DNA of 64,000 nt from Narthecium ossifragum (GCA_963920575.1 OY986964.1:35633527-35697526), one strand, 5' to 3'; shown: positions 1-11,013, counted from the stretch's first letter. The notes: a model not told the origin generated them from the letters alone. Numbers and translations are program-made.

Positions 1-299
1 TTCAAAATGTTTCATTTTGAGCCATTTGGTTTAAAATCTTTCAAATAACGCCCTATTGTTTTGATTTTGTAACGCTTAAGGCCCTCAGGCGACGCCGTTA
101 ACCCCACTTAACGGCAAATATGGTGAAAAAAGGAGGACGAACATACCTTCCGTTCGAATTACATGATGTCACGTGACTCATTTGCCGTCAACGGGGATTA
201 ACGGCGTCGGCCTAAGGGCCTTAAGCTTTACAAATCAAAAACATAGGGCTTTGTTTGAAAGATTTTAAATCACATGGCTCAAAATGAAATATTTTGAAA
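1..299. mobile_element. Fold-back / MITE-like inverted repeat
   Basis: Bases 1-118 are an imperfect inverted copy (roughly 90% by eye) of bases 181-299. Both arms run from a TTTTGAGCC-type end to a GACGCCGTTAA/CGTTGACGGCAAA core around a 60-bp loop. The left edge is at the window border, so the true end is not known. No transposase is encoded. The family is not recognised. Confidence 0.7.
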
Positions 300-486
300 A
301 CCACATGACCCAAATCGAAATCACGTGATATCACGTGATTTATTTGCCGTCAACGGGGATTAACATCGTTGGCATGAGGGCTTTAATTGTTATAAAATCA
401 AAACCATAGGGCCTAATTTGAAAGATTTTAAACCACAGGGTCCAAAATGAAATATGGTGAAAACCACAGAGCCCAAAAGAGTAATT
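300..486. repeat. Direct third copy of the fold-back arm
   Basis: This stretch repeats the right arm of the preceding fold-back in direct orientation. The same order is seen: TTTGCCGTCAACGGGGATTAA, then GAGGGCTTTAA, then AAAGATTTTAAACCACA, then CCAAAATGAAATAT. It is diverged from the first copy. It suggests either tandem insertion or a larger element with several arm copies. Confidence 0.6.
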
Positions 487-1216
487 TAGCCTCAAGCCGA
501 TTATGTGAGATGAGGTGAGATGGGGTCTCCTTTTTTTAATTAATTGAGCCCGTATTTACAATAAAGAGGCGAGGGCCTCAGGCCAGCCTCACACTGTCAC
601 ATGAAATCACAGTCCGCAACGACACCACGTGGCCCCCCTATCCACTCTAACATTCAAGTTTCTAGGGATGTGTTTGTTAAGTGGGATTCATCAATCATTG
701 GGCTTTGAGTGGTCTTTTATATTATTTTATTTTGAGAGAGGTAATTTTGTTTTTTAGTATGTGCAATTTGTAAAGACAGTGATGTCAATTTTGGTCTTTT
801 AATAGATGTCATTTTTCATTGGTTAATAATTGTATAGAAAATTATAAAATTTTAGGAGGTGCAACTGACCCCAGACCCACTAAATTGCATCGCATACAGC
901 GCCGTCCCTGCATAGCAACACTTCAATCTTTTTCATTCATGGCATCCTTCCTATATTAATAAGAATATTGTTGTGTTCTGCCAAGTTGGGCAAACTATTA
1001 TCGCATATATGGAAAGTTAATCACACTAGAAATTAATTAAAAAGTTCCATGAGATCACTTTCATGCGTGAAAGTAACTTGTGCGGTCATTCACAAGTACC
1101 CTTATATTGGACATTGGAAAATGATATTATAGATTTAGATAGGTTTTTGTAAACCATCTCTCTCACCTAGTTAAAAAAAAAAAACAACAAACAAACCAAC
1201 GTGCTTATGTCGTTTA
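487..1216. other. AT-rich intergenic, no gene seen
   Basis: Only short or interrupted reading frames and no recognisable domain. No repeat boundary could be defined. Confidence 0.5.
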
Positions 1217-1300
1217 TAGGGATGGCAAAATTGACCGCCCCGCTGGATAACCGACCCGATCCGCACCGATGGGGACGGGTATGGTATAAATTTTTTACCC
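1217..1300. mobile_element. Left tip of a hAT-type element, cut by the gap
   Basis: The sequence starting TAGGGATGGCAA and followed by alternating GACCCGATCC/GCACC words is the usual terminal signature of plant hAT MITEs whose ends read TAGGGRTGRGCA/TAGGGATGGCAA. The right end would lie in or beyond the N gap, so neither the TIR pair nor the 8-bp target duplication can be checked here. Confidence 0.45.
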
Positions 1301-1500
1301 NNNNNNNNNNNNNNNNNNNNNNNNNNNNNNNNNNNNNNNNNNNNNNNNNNNNNNNNNNNNNNNNNNNNNNNNNNNNNNNNNNNNNNNNNNNNNNNNNNNN
1401 NNNNNNNNNNNNNNNNNNNNNNNNNNNNNNNNNNNNNNNNNNNNNNNNNNNNNNNNNNNNNNNNNNNNNNNNNNNNNNNNNNNNNNNNNNNNNNNNNNNN
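1301..1500. other. Assembly gap (200 N)
   Basis: Exactly 200 consecutive N, the usual size for a gap of unknown length. Reading frames that cross it are meaningless. It removes the 3' end of the LINE and the remainder of the hAT-type element. Confidence 0.99.
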
Positions 1501-1672
1501 AAAAAGGAAAATCATTCGGAGCTTCAGATCCATGAGCAAAGACCCCAGCTTTGATGCCAACGCCTAGCCTTCCCCAACCCAGCCAAGTAGTCTGCTTCAT
1601 TAACCCGATCTCGTTGCACAGATCTGAAAATTGAGGCCAAAAATCGCGCTGAAAGCCCACAGATATTCCTAA

Positions 1673-2202
1673 GAGCATTATCAACAGCTTCCCTATCCCT
1701 ATCCCTACTTTAAAGTGATTTGGTGTCATTCACTAATATAGGGAATCACTTTTTGGCTTGTTCAACCAACAGATTCCCTATATCATGTTATTTATGCTGA
1801 TGTGGCAGAGAGAGAGTGTAAAATAATATTATTTTAAGATATATATATATATATATATATGAAAATAGTATTATACATATGTATATGTATATGTATATAA
1901 ATAGATATATTAATATATTAAAATAATATTATATATATGTATATATAGATATATTAATATATATATATTAAAAGTAATATATATGAAAATAGTATTATAT
2001 ATATGTATATGTATATAAATAGATATATTAATATATGTATATATATATTAAAATAGTATTATATATATTAATATATATTATAAATAATATTTAATATATA
2101 TATGTATGTATATATATATATATATGTATATGTATATATATATATGTATATATAGATATATTAATATATTTATTAATATATACACATATATATATAATAC
2201 TA

Positions 2203-2247
<45 letters not shown>

Positions 2248-2637
2248 TAGTATCATATATATATTAAAATAGTATCATACTATTTTAATATATATTTATA
2301 TGTGTATATATATACATATACATATACATATATATAATACTATTTTAATGTATATAATACTATTTTAATATATATATATATATATAGACACACATATATA
2401 ATCCAAATCACTAATCATATTATTTATGCTGATGTGGCAGTGAGTGTGTGTAAAATAATACTATTTTAAAATTTAAGGAATGAGTTTTGGTTCCCTACAT
2501 ATAGGGAACCAAGTTGGGTTTAGGGAATGAGATAGGGAATGACTATAGGGATAGGGAATCTGTTGGATGACATTTTCTAATCATATTTCCTAAATTTAGG
2601 GATATAGAATGGGATAGGGAATCTGTTGATAATGCTC
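1673..2637. mobile_element. PIF/Harbinger-type MITE inserted in the LINE
   Basis: The ends form an inverted repeat, GAGCATTATCAACAG on the left and CTGTTGATAATGCTC on the right. Each is flanked by TAA (1670-1672 and 2638-2640), the 3-bp TTA/TAA target duplication typical of PIF/Harbinger MITEs. Sub-terminal GGGATAGGGAATCTGTTG words occur on both sides. The middle (about 1835-2400) is almost pure TA-rich satellite-like sequence. Removing the element and one TAA rejoins the LINE RNase H reading frame, which supports the boundaries. Confidence 0.85.
1835..2400. repeat. TA-rich low-complexity core of the MITE
   Basis: About 560 bases of nearly uninterrupted TATA/TATG/TAAATA words, with recurrent AAAATAGTATTATATAT blocks in both orientations, so much of it can fold on itself. 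It contains no coding potential. Confidence 0.9.
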
Positions 2638-5040
2638 TAAGAGTAGCAGCAAGATACACATGCCATGAATTTCTGCCATTAATACAGTCCACCATAAATT
2701 TTGCATCTGAAACTACCATAATCTTCTTGACTCAAAGCTGAGTAGCCAATTCCAACCCCTTGCGAATTGCCAACAACTCTGCTTCCTCACTGGAGGCTGC
2801 CACCGTCGCCTCAGAGCAAGCTGCCCAAATCCTACCAGATTGATCTCTCAAAATCACACCTAACGCAGCCTCTCCATATACACTAGAGAAAGCCGCATCC
2901 ACAATAGCCGAACATGACTCATCATGCTCCACCACTTCAGAGAAGTCAAACAACCGACGGGCACTGCACCTCCAAAACTCTTCCGCTAAACGGTGAATTC
3001 GGATAAAAAGAACTCCAGCATCTACACCTCCCTCCAAAAACACCTTCTCATTACGATTCAACCATATCAACCACAACCCAAAGCCAACCAAAGATTTCAT
3101 CCTACTCACCTCAACACATCTTGAAGAGGAAGAAAGAAGAGATAATAGATCTTCAAAACAGAATGGGTGCGACGGCTGAAAAAGCAAATACCACACCTGA
3201 ATCGAGAATTGGCATGAAAAAAACAAATGCATCAAGGATTCCTGAGCTAACCCACATAGAGGGCAAGACGAGTCCGAGGTAAGTCCCAATTGCCATAAGA
3301 TATCACGCGTTGGCAGCCTACCATGCAGTAGTTTCCAAGTAAAAAATCTAACTTGAGGCGATGCCGGCATCTTCCATACATTCAACCAGACCTCCTTAGG
3401 TAAGAGAGATGAGTACCGCAGAGGAGCTTCACGAAGAACAAGAAAGAGATACACCGACTTAGACGAGATGCGGCCTGTAGGACAGAAACCCCAATTCCAA
3501 AGATCTTTCCCTTCATTAGCAGAGATCATTGCTATAGAGGATGCCAAGGAATCCCCAAGAATTGCCCGCAGATCTGTCCAGCACCAATGCCTCCCAACAA
3601 GGAAGTCACCTACTTTAAGCTTGTAAACATCCTGAACATCCATATTTATAAAACAGGGCCTTCTAATCAGAGAATCCTCCCTAAACCAATGATCAAAAAC
3701 AAAGCTGACATCAGAATTCAAGCCTGGACGAACTGAGTAACCAGACCGCATACTTCTCGCTGCAGAACACAAACGCTTCCATTGAAAGGAAGCTAAAGAG
3801 GAACATCTAACCGGTAGGGAAGCAGTGCAGTCATACTTTGCATGTACCAAGGATGTCCAGATAGATGGGCTATCCTCCAATAACTTAGCAGCTCGCGTGA
3901 AACTTATAGCTCTCTACCAAACTCTCAAGTCTCGGATCCCCAAACCTCCTTGATCCATCGGAGAATTGACAGTCTCCCAGGCTACCCTTGCAAAACCCCC
4001 TCTGTTCCCCTGCCATAGGAAGCATCTAAAAATAGCCTCCAGATCCTTCAATACCCCTGCTGGAACCCCTACTGCCGTCATGTAATGAACCGGAGTCGCC
4101 TGCAGAACACTGCGAATGAGGACCAACCTTCCAGCCGCAGACAAATGACGCGCAGACCAGGAGGAAAGGCGCTGAATCACCCTATCAATGAGAGGAGAAA
4201 AGGCCGAATGCTTTAGTCTGCCCGCCAAGATAGGAGCCCCCATATAAGTCCACTCCACTCCAATTTCAGCAGCTGAAATGTGTAGGATCTTACGAATCAC
4301 TTGGCATCTGGTAATATCAATAAAAGGTGAAAATCTAACCGAGGATTTTGCCCCATTCATCCATAACCCCGAGAGACAACCAAAGCGCAGGAGAATCTGA
4401 CGAAGCTTTCTGGCTTCAGAAGATGTGGCTGACGACACAAGCATGCAATCATCAGCATACAATACATGTGAAAGACGGAAGGGAGAATTTCGGAAGTTGA
4501 GCCCACATAAACCACTTTGTCTGTCATTAAACAGTCTAGACAAGACCTCCTGAACGATGACAAAAATATACGGGGATAAAGGGTCCCCTGTCGCAGACCC
4601 CGCTGAGGGAAGACGTGACCCGAAGAACGACCATTAACAATAAAAGAATACACCAGAGAAGAAATGCATGCCATGGTCCACTCAATCCATCTAAACGGAA
4701 ATTTCATACGAATCAAAATTTCCTTGATGAAAGGCCATCTGACTTTGTCATAAGCAGATTGAAGATCAATTTTAAGGGCCATAAGAGGGCGGGATCAGGG
4801 AGTGCGACGAAGAGAATGCAAGATCTCGCAAGCCAAAATGATACTATCAAATATAGATCTACCCGGCATAAATGCTGTCTGTTCTAACCCAACCAAATCA
4901 CCCAAAAGAGGCTTCAATTTAGATGCAATGATAGAAGATACAACCTTGTAAGGGACAGAACACAAACTGATCGGTCTAAATTTCTTCATTCGCCGAGGAT
5001 TGTCACATTTGAGAATAAAAGCAATAAAAGTTTGGGACAA

Positions 5041-5684
5041 TACAAGAATTGCAAATGCTCATATTTGTTGAGGACAATACAAGAGCGTCGAGCGGAACGC
5101 TGACGAGGGAGACATGGATGCCATCCGTCGCGATTCCGCGGCGAGTTGGATAGAATAACTATCTAGAGAGATGTTACAACGCTTCGTGGGCTCTAAACAG
5201 AACGGTCCATTAATCTGCTCTAGCCCAACAAGAGAATTGGAGCTTGTTTCCATTGAAATCCAAAACAAAAAGATGTATGGTTGGAAGGGGGGATAAAATA
5301 AATGGATTGATATAATGGTCCATCTAGCTGCTAACTTTCTCTTCCTCAAATGAATTGGTAAATTGCTCTGGCCAAAAGATTCCACGATTGGCTACACGAA
5401 GTGTGGTGGATTCGGAAAGATAGAACTGAACTTGTCCTCGAGGGCAAGAGAATTAGTGCACGGGGCCCTCACCAGTTAGGCAGGTTAGGATGTTCACCTT
5501 CCGAGCTCCAAAAAGACTTGCATCGTTGCTAATCAGGTACCTAATAATAATATTGAGGAAGCTAACCAATATACTTTATCTGGATCATAAAACCTATGCC
5601 ATATATAGCATGTGCTGTGCACATGCCTTGTGGGATATGTATGCACATGCTGCACAATTCACTAGTCTAGCTTTCTCCTTGGGC
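5041..5684. other. UGT upstream region
   Basis: No supported gene. A GACAATACAAGA word occurs twice (5034 and 5072) next to the truncated LINE end, possibly insertion debris. The minus-strand frame at 5385-5059 shows no recognisable domain and is treated as chance. Confidence 0.5.
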
Positions 5685-5700
5685 CTATATATATATATAT
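5685..5700 (+). promoter_or_regulatory. TATA-rich core promoter candidate for the UGT
   Basis: A CTATATATATATATAT tract ends about 58 bases before the chosen ATG. Its position fits a TATA box with a short leader. It could equally be a plain TA microsatellite. No experimental start site is visible. Confidence 0.45.
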
Positions 5701-5758
5701 GAACCAACCCACACATATAGCAGCTGCACCTATTGGGCTCTTGTGTGAGAGAGACGAG

Positions 5759-7314
5759 ATGGGTTTCAATTTGATAGGAGCTGAGAAGCCTCATGCAGTG
5801 TGCATACCATATCCAGCACAAGGCCACGTAACTCCCATGATGAAGCTCGCCAAGATCCTCCATTTGAGAGGCTTCCACATCACTTTCGTCAACACCGTAT
5901 ACAACCACCGCCGTCTGCTCGAGTCTCGCGGCCCTGCAGCCCTCCGTGGCCTTAATGACTTCCGCTTCGAGGCCATCCCTGACGGCCTTCCTCAGTCTGA
6001 CGACGATGACAGGACGCAAGACGTCCCCTCTCTCGCCGACTCTCTGACGAAGAACGCTCTCGCCCCATTCCGCAATCTCATAACTAGGCTCAACGACCCA
6101 TCGTCTGGCGTTCCACCGGTGTCGTGCATTGTTTCTGATGGGGTCATGAGCTTTACGTTGGATGCGGCGGACGAGTTCGACATCCCTGAGGTATTGTTTT
6201 GGACTCCGAGCGCCTGCGGCTTCATGGGCTACCTTCACTACCAGCAACTCATAGACAGAGGCCTAACACCGCTCAAGAGTAAATTCTAATCCACAAGTTT
6301 ATTCTGTTTGAATTCCTCCGTTAGCATGCTTGTCCACGCTATGAACAGTTTGTCACGTTTTGAAATTTATTAGGTGAGAGTGATCTTACGAACGGATATC
6401 TCGACACTCCAATCGACTGGATTCCGGGGATGAAGAATATGCGCCTGAGAGACATACCAAGCTTCATTAGGACAACATATGCCAATGACTTCATGCTCAA
6501 CCACAGCACCCGCGAAGCTCAGCGAGCCTCCAGGGCACTGGCAATCATCTTGAACACCTTCGATGACTTGGAGCGTCCAGTGTTGGAAGCGATGAGGTCA
6601 ATTCTTCCTCCTCCTATCTACACGGTTGGTCCACTTTTTTTGCTGGCTCAACGGTTGCCGGAAAGCCCATTGTCCTCAATGAGCTCTAGCCTATGGAGAG
6701 AAGACGCCAGCTGCTTAGAATGGTTGGAATCGAAGGCACCGGCGTCGGTTGTGTACATAAACTTCGGGAGCATTACCGTCATGACAAATGAGCAGATGAA
6801 GGAGTTCGCGTGGGGCTTGGCAAATAGCAACTACGAGTTTTTATGGATCATCCGGCCGGATCTTGTGAGAGGCGACAGCACCATTCTTCCTCCGGAATTC
6901 TTGCCTGAGACTGAAAAGAGGGGAATGCTAGCAAGCTGGTGCAATCAGGAGGCAGTGCTCGGGCACCCGGCAATCGGGGGTTTTCTGACACACAGTGGGT
7001 GGAACTCGACCCTTGAGAGCTTGAGCAGTGGCGTGCCAATGATCTCGTGGCCTTTCTTCGCCGAGCAGCAGACCAACTGCCGCTACATATGCACTGAATG
7101 GGGTGTTGGCATGGAGATCGACAACAACGTGAAGAGGGAGGAGGTGGAGGGGCTGGTTAGGGAGCTCATGGGAGGACAGAAGGGGATAGAGATGAGAAAC
7201 AAGGCTTTGGAGTGGAAGAAGAGTACTATCAGGGCTGTTGAAGAAGGTGGTCGGTCTATGGTTAATCTTGATGGATTAATTAATGAAGTGCTTCTCTCTG
7301 GGAAGAAATATTGA
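5759..7314 (+). CDS. UDP-glycosyltransferase, UGT85 type, two exons
   Basis: A family 1 (GT1) glycosyltransferase that moves a sugar from a UDP-sugar, usually UDP-glucose, to a small acceptor in the cytosol. UGT85 members act on cyanohydrins, terpenoids, cytokinins and other secondary metabolites; the acceptor here cannot be read from sequence. Exons are 5759-6278 and 6374-7314 (486 aa). The intron has GT/AG ends and sits at the position conserved in UGT85 genes. Catalytic His23 lies in PAQGHV and its partner Asp127 in IVSDGV. The C-terminal PSPG sugar-donor box spans about residues 362-405 ([11 protein letters not shown], then [10 protein letters not shown], ending FFAEQQ). The start at 5759 is preferred over the in-frame ATG at 5699 because family members begin just before the [14 protein letters not shown] block. 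No break is seen. It converges on the PPR gene 240 bp downstream. Confidence 0.95.
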
Positions 7315-7554
7315 CACTGGGTCTTACATATATGTGGTGTAATCTCTCCTAAATAATTCCATCCTAAAGCATGAAGCTTTGTTGCTGTTATAAGGAGCCA
7401 TGCTGTTATCAGCTCCTCTAAGCTAGAGGATCTGGCTCTTTTACAACAGTTGATGTTGATGCTCTAATACAATACATTAAAGCGCCCAAGCTATGTTCAA
7501 AGCTGAACTATATATTAGTGAACAACTATGTGCGGTTCTTCCTGCCAGAGACTG
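7315..7554. other. Shared 3' spacer between UGT and PPR
   Basis: This short tail-to-tail interval must hold both 3' UTRs. An ATAAT/AATACA-rich stretch at 7340-7490 could contain poly(A) signals for the UGT. No other gene. Confidence 0.6.
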
Positions 7555-9279
7555 TCATATTTCGTCACTGTAAGCACTTTGAACAGAAACAAGACGGTGA
7601 CAGTCACGAAGGCTCGCATTCAAACGATCAGAGAGAATGTAAACCTTTTCCATCCCAGTACGAACAGGATCTATTCCCTCGCCGGCTTTAAACTTTTGCA
7701 CAACACCATCAACTTCAATGCAACTATACCCAGTATCTTTTCGTACCCCACGTCGATCCATCAACTCTCTGATCGCACTGGAATCAGTCCACAGGCTGTT
7801 GGCCGCATAGATCCCGGCCAATGTGACATAAGGACTCGAGCAGTACGGCTCAAGCTCGAACAACCGCCTCGCGGCGATCTCTCCGATCTCAGCATCGCCA
7901 CACACTCTACAAGCACTTAGCAAAGCACCCCAAACCGAAGGCCTGTACTCGCATTTATGCATGCATATAAACTTATATGCCTCATGCACCATGCCTTTGC
8001 GTCCAAACAGATCAACCATGCAGCAATAGTGCTCGTTCCGAGGGGCTATCTTGTAGACGTTGATCATCACGTCAAACAACCACAATCCCTCCTCTATTAG
8101 TCCTGCATGGCTGCAGGCAGACAGTAAGCATATGAAAGTGATGTAATTGGGAGCAGGAGCAGTTGAAGAGGATGCCATCGCCTTAAAGATCTCGAGGGCC
8201 TCTTTACACCGTCCATGCTTTCCGTAGCCACCGATCATCGAATTCCAAGTGATGGCACTCTTCTTTGTAAGATGTATGCTGTCGAATGCGAGGCGAGCCG
8301 CGTGCAGATCTCCAGACTTTGAATACATGTCGACGATGACACCTTGAACGACCTCATCGGAACTGAAACCCCTGCAGGTGATTTGAGCATGAAACTGCTT
8401 AGATAAGCTCGTGAATCCAAAATTAGCACACCCATTAAGCACTGCTACACAGGTGGCTTGATTCGCGGCCAATCCAATGATGCCCATTTCCACAAAAACT
8501 GAGACGAGACCGCCAATAATCGCAGTTCGCCCGTAGCTCGATAACAGAGTATTGTAACAAACCACATCTTTACACTGTATGTGATCAAAAGCCAACTGAG
8601 CATGATCAATTTCTCCAGCTTTAGCATACATATCCACCAATGCACTGCCAACAAAAGCATCGGAATTCAAATTCTTCTTTATAGCGTAGCCATGGAGCAC
8701 CTCTCCTCCACTGAGCTTGGTACATCTCAAGACAACCGTAAGAGTATAGCGATTCGGCGTGATGCCAATGGACATCATATCCTTTAGCAAAACCATGACT
8801 TCAACTTCGTACCCTTCCTTGTTGGCGTATGCCATAAGCATGGCGGTCCAAGCGACCACGTCCCTGATCGGCATTTCGTCGAACAAGTCTCTGGCTTTCG
8901 ACAAATTCCCGGATTTAGCGTAGAAATTGATAAGGGAGCTATGGCAGCAACAACTGTCCATGGAGCTCATTGGGTTCCGTACGACGAAAGCGTGTATTTC
9001 ACGGCCAGTTTTGGTGGTGCCCAGGGCAGCGCAGCAGCGAAGCGCGGCGGAGAGGGATGGCGGGCGCGGGTTGCGGCGGTTGCGGGTCATGGCGCGGAAC
9101 AAATCAAGGGCCTCGCGCGGACGGCCCTCTCGCTCGAACCGAAGGATGAGGTGTTCGCATTCCGAAAAGTCTCGGTCGGGCATCTCGGCGAACGTATGCG
9201 AGGCGCTCGGGATGGAGTTGGGCGCTGTGTCGCGCGAGAGCAGCATGAGTGCGTCGAGCGGAAGGCTTGCGGAAGCCAT
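7555..9279 (-). CDS. Pentatricopeptide repeat protein, PLS/E class
   Basis: An intronless 574-aa PPR protein. Such proteins bind RNA one base per repeat in mitochondria or plastids. PLS members with E domains usually help C-to-U editing. Repeats recur at the usual spacing of about 31-36 residues, for example FYAKSGNLSKARDLFDEMPIR, MYAKAGEIDHAQLAFDHI and MYSKSGDLHAARLAFDSI. The C-terminal E/E+ region is seen (WGALLSACRVCGDAEIG, then ELEPYCSSPYVTLAGIYA, then the GYSCIEVDG-type end). No DYW deaminase domain follows, so editing would need a partner deaminase in trans. The start at 9279 (MASASL) is preferred over the ATG at 9429, whose extra 50 residues do not look like a PPR N-terminus. The organelle and RNA target cannot be told. 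Confidence 0.93.
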   Translation of the reverse strand: MASASLPLDALMLLSRDTAPNSIPSASHTFAEMPDRDFSECEHLILRFEREGRPREALDLFRAMTRNRRNPRPPSLSAALRCCAALGTTKTGREIHAFVVRNPMSSMDSCCCHSSLINFYAKSGNLSKARDLFDEMPIRDVVAWTAMLMAYANKEGYEVEVMVLLKDMMSIGITPNRYTLTVVLRCTKLSGGEVLHGYAIKKNLNSDAFVGSALVDMYAKAGEIDHAQLAFDHIQCKDVVCYNTLLSSYGRTAIIGGLVSVFVEMGIIGLAANQATCVAVLNGCANFGFTSLSKQFHAQITCRGFSSDEVVQGVIVDMYSKSGDLHAARLAFDSIHLTKKSAITWNSMIGGYGKHGRCKEALEIFKAMASSSTAPAPNYITFICLLSACSHAGLIEEGLWLFDVMINVYKIAPRNEHYCCMVDLFGRKGMVHEAYKFICMHKCEYRPSVWGALLSACRVCGDAEIGEIAARRLFELEPYCSSPYVTLAGIYAANSLWTDSSAIRELMDRRGVRKDTGYSCIEVDGVVQKFKAGEGIDPVRTGMEKVYILSDRLNASLRDCHRLVSVQSAYSDEI

Positions 9280-9599
9280 TGTTTGCGTTTGGATTTGGTG
9301 TCCAATCGTGCGGGAGGGGAGCAGATGGTATCGGCTTAGAACAGGCCGGCCCAAATAGTGTTCAAGGCTTAGGGTCTTGGCGGGCTTAGGCTTAACTAAG
9401 CCAACCCAAGCCCCAGCTCCAGGCCCCAAGAGTTCTCGCCATAAAATATTAAAGTGTGCATATTGGTTTCAGGCCGGGCCAGGTATTTTATAATTTTAGA
9501 TCATTGTCAATCCAACTAAACTTCAGCCCTGCCCAATCTTTGTTCAGCCAAAAATTCGAGTGCGTCGTTTCAAAAAGCATTAGGATCAAAGGCTCCTGT

Positions 9600-9618
9600 T
9601 CAATCTTCGGCTCGGGTT
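9600..9618. repeat. Left target-site duplication of the short LINE
   Basis: The 19-base sequence TCAATCTTCGGCTCGGGTT occurs here and again, without mismatch, right after the poly(A) tract at 9916-9934. Confidence 0.95.
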
Positions 9619-9915
9619 GACCGCTATGGGAATGGCGGTGGAGAAGGCCAGGACCATGGGTACTAAAAGAGTGATGCTTGAATCAGCTGCAAAGGACCTC
9701 ATAGAGTGCCTTAATGGCCAAAGAGGATGGCCGAGCCATCTCCGAAATCGTCTTCAGGTGTTCTGCTGGTCTGCGGCTGGGCTTGATGGTTCCACGCTCG
9801 ATACATCCCCCTAGAAGAAAATGCTGAGGCAGACCAGTTTTGGTTGATGTAGCATGTTTTGCTTTCCCCCAGCCTTAGAGTTTAGTTTTAGTTTGTCACA
9901 AAAAAAAAAAAAAAA
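9619..9915 (+). mobile_element. Severely 5'-truncated LINE insertion
   Basis: A 297-bp fragment whose frame (9617-9814) reads like the end of a LINE RNase H domain: AVEKARTMGTKRVMLES followed by KDLIECLNGQ. It is followed by a short 3' UTR and a 15-16 base poly(A) tail (about 9900-9915). A perfect 19-bp target duplication flanks it. This is the classic product of target-primed reverse transcription that stopped early. It is a different, less decayed copy than the LINE at 1501-5040. Confidence 0.92.
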
Positions 9916-9934
9916 TCAATCTTCGGCTCGGGTT

Positions 9935-10640
9935 TCATAGGTTCTTGGACGTCTCTTAATCCGACGCTGAGCTCCATTTAATAGAGTACAAACCACATGA
10001 CCCGGATCTAATCTAAGAATCTAGTCTAGGATTATATACGGATATTCCAGATATACTAACTTCAGGGTCCGTACCAACTTTTTTGCACCCAACTAGTGGC
10101 TCATTCCACTTGCAGCAAATAAGCGATTGCCACATGTCCACTTGTGCCGGTCACTACGGTGGAGCATGCTAACACGGATTCCACTTATGGAGAACTGGCC
10201 GGGCCACGTCATCACCTCCCACGATCTTCCTCTTACTCGTTCTCATCCCTCTTCTAGTTCTCACCTCACGATCCGGTTCTCGACCAAGCGCGTGTCGCCC
10301 TTGCCTGGAGGGCCATTGCTGGCTCGCCTCCCCGACGGCCCCGAGCTGCAACCTTACCGCCCTCTCTCTCTTCCACTCCTCCGTTGCGGTTCTCCTCTCC
10401 AACCTCCTTCTTGTCAATCATCGTCGCCCCACCCTTGCCCGGAGATCTATCGCCGGAGATCCCACCTCGCGCCCGTCGTCGGCTCACCTCCCCGATGCCT
10501 CGCCGTTGCGACCTCTTGTCCTCGCCGACCATGAGACCAAGCTCACCTAGATCAAACGGCTGCAATCAAGGCCCAGCTGGCGATCGGGCGATGGAGGTGG
10601 GACGCTGGCCGATGCTTGGTCAGGATCAGGAGGTGAGGAG
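9935..10640. other. C-rich intergenic stretch, no gene recognised
   Basis: The region from about 10200 to 10560 is rich in CCTC/CGCC words with overlapping open frames on both strands, none with a recognisable domain. It looks like low-complexity or decayed repeat rather than a gene. Confidence 0.5.
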
Positions 10641-10652
10641 GGGGGATTCGAG

Positions 10653-10702
10653 GGATCCGGGGGGTCTGCCATAGGCAGACGAATGGCAGACCCCCCGGAT
10701 CC
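10653..10702. repeat. Perfect 20-bp-arm hairpin
   Basis: GGATCCGGGGGGTCTGCCAT (10653-10672) and its exact reverse complement (10683-10702) flank a 10-base loop. A second stem follows directly (about 10701-10740, CGGATTCGGGG against CCCCGAATCCG), and the word CCCCGAATCCG recurs near 10869. Confidence 0.9.
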
Positions 10703-11013
10703 GGATTCGGGGGGCCTGCTAAGTCAGGCTCCCCGAATCCGAGGAGGGGGAGAACGAGAGAGATCATGTGTGGGTGTGGGAGGTGATGACGTGGACCAAA
10801 TCGTAGCCGTTCTCCATAAGTTGATGGTGATCAACGGCTAGGCTTGACTATGACAGGGTATCTCTCGGCAGCCCCCGAATCCGAATCGTCCTAACCCAGC
10901 GTCTCGGGCGTCAATCCACTGTCTACTCCCAAACAGCATTCACGGAATAAGCTGAGCTGTAGAAATCTTAGGAGTGCATTAAAGTGGGACCCAAGAAGAC
11001 CAAACATATTGAT

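Larger units (their letters stand above)
1501..5040 (-). mobile_element. Decayed 5'-truncated LINE (RT, zf-RVT, RNase H)
   Basis: On the minus strand the pieces appear in LINE ORF2 order. Reverse transcriptase blocks lie at 5040-4795 (with FRPISLCSVPYK and a FMPGRS block), 4782-4540 (IDLQSAYDKVRW and RQGT) and 4470-4440 (HVLYADDCML, the catalytic YADD). The zf-RVT region is near 3390-3180 (PLCG...HLFFSCQ). The RNase H domain runs from about 2950 to 2640 and resumes at 1670-1515 (RDRVNEADYLA, like the family's R..N..AD.LA block). Frames change near 4540, 3900 and 2730, so it is inactive. The endonuclease domain is missing, and the 3' end is lost in the gap. A MITE at 1673-2637 splits the RNase H domain. 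Confidence 0.9.

Noticed and set aside
5059..5385. 108-aa minus-strand frame next to the LINE
   Set aside because: No LINE block or other domain could be recognised beyond a LVGLEQ word shared with the RT region; treated as chance.
8927..9358. 143- and 132-aa plus-strand frames over the PPR gene start
   Set aside because: Antisense shadows of the PPR coding sequence.
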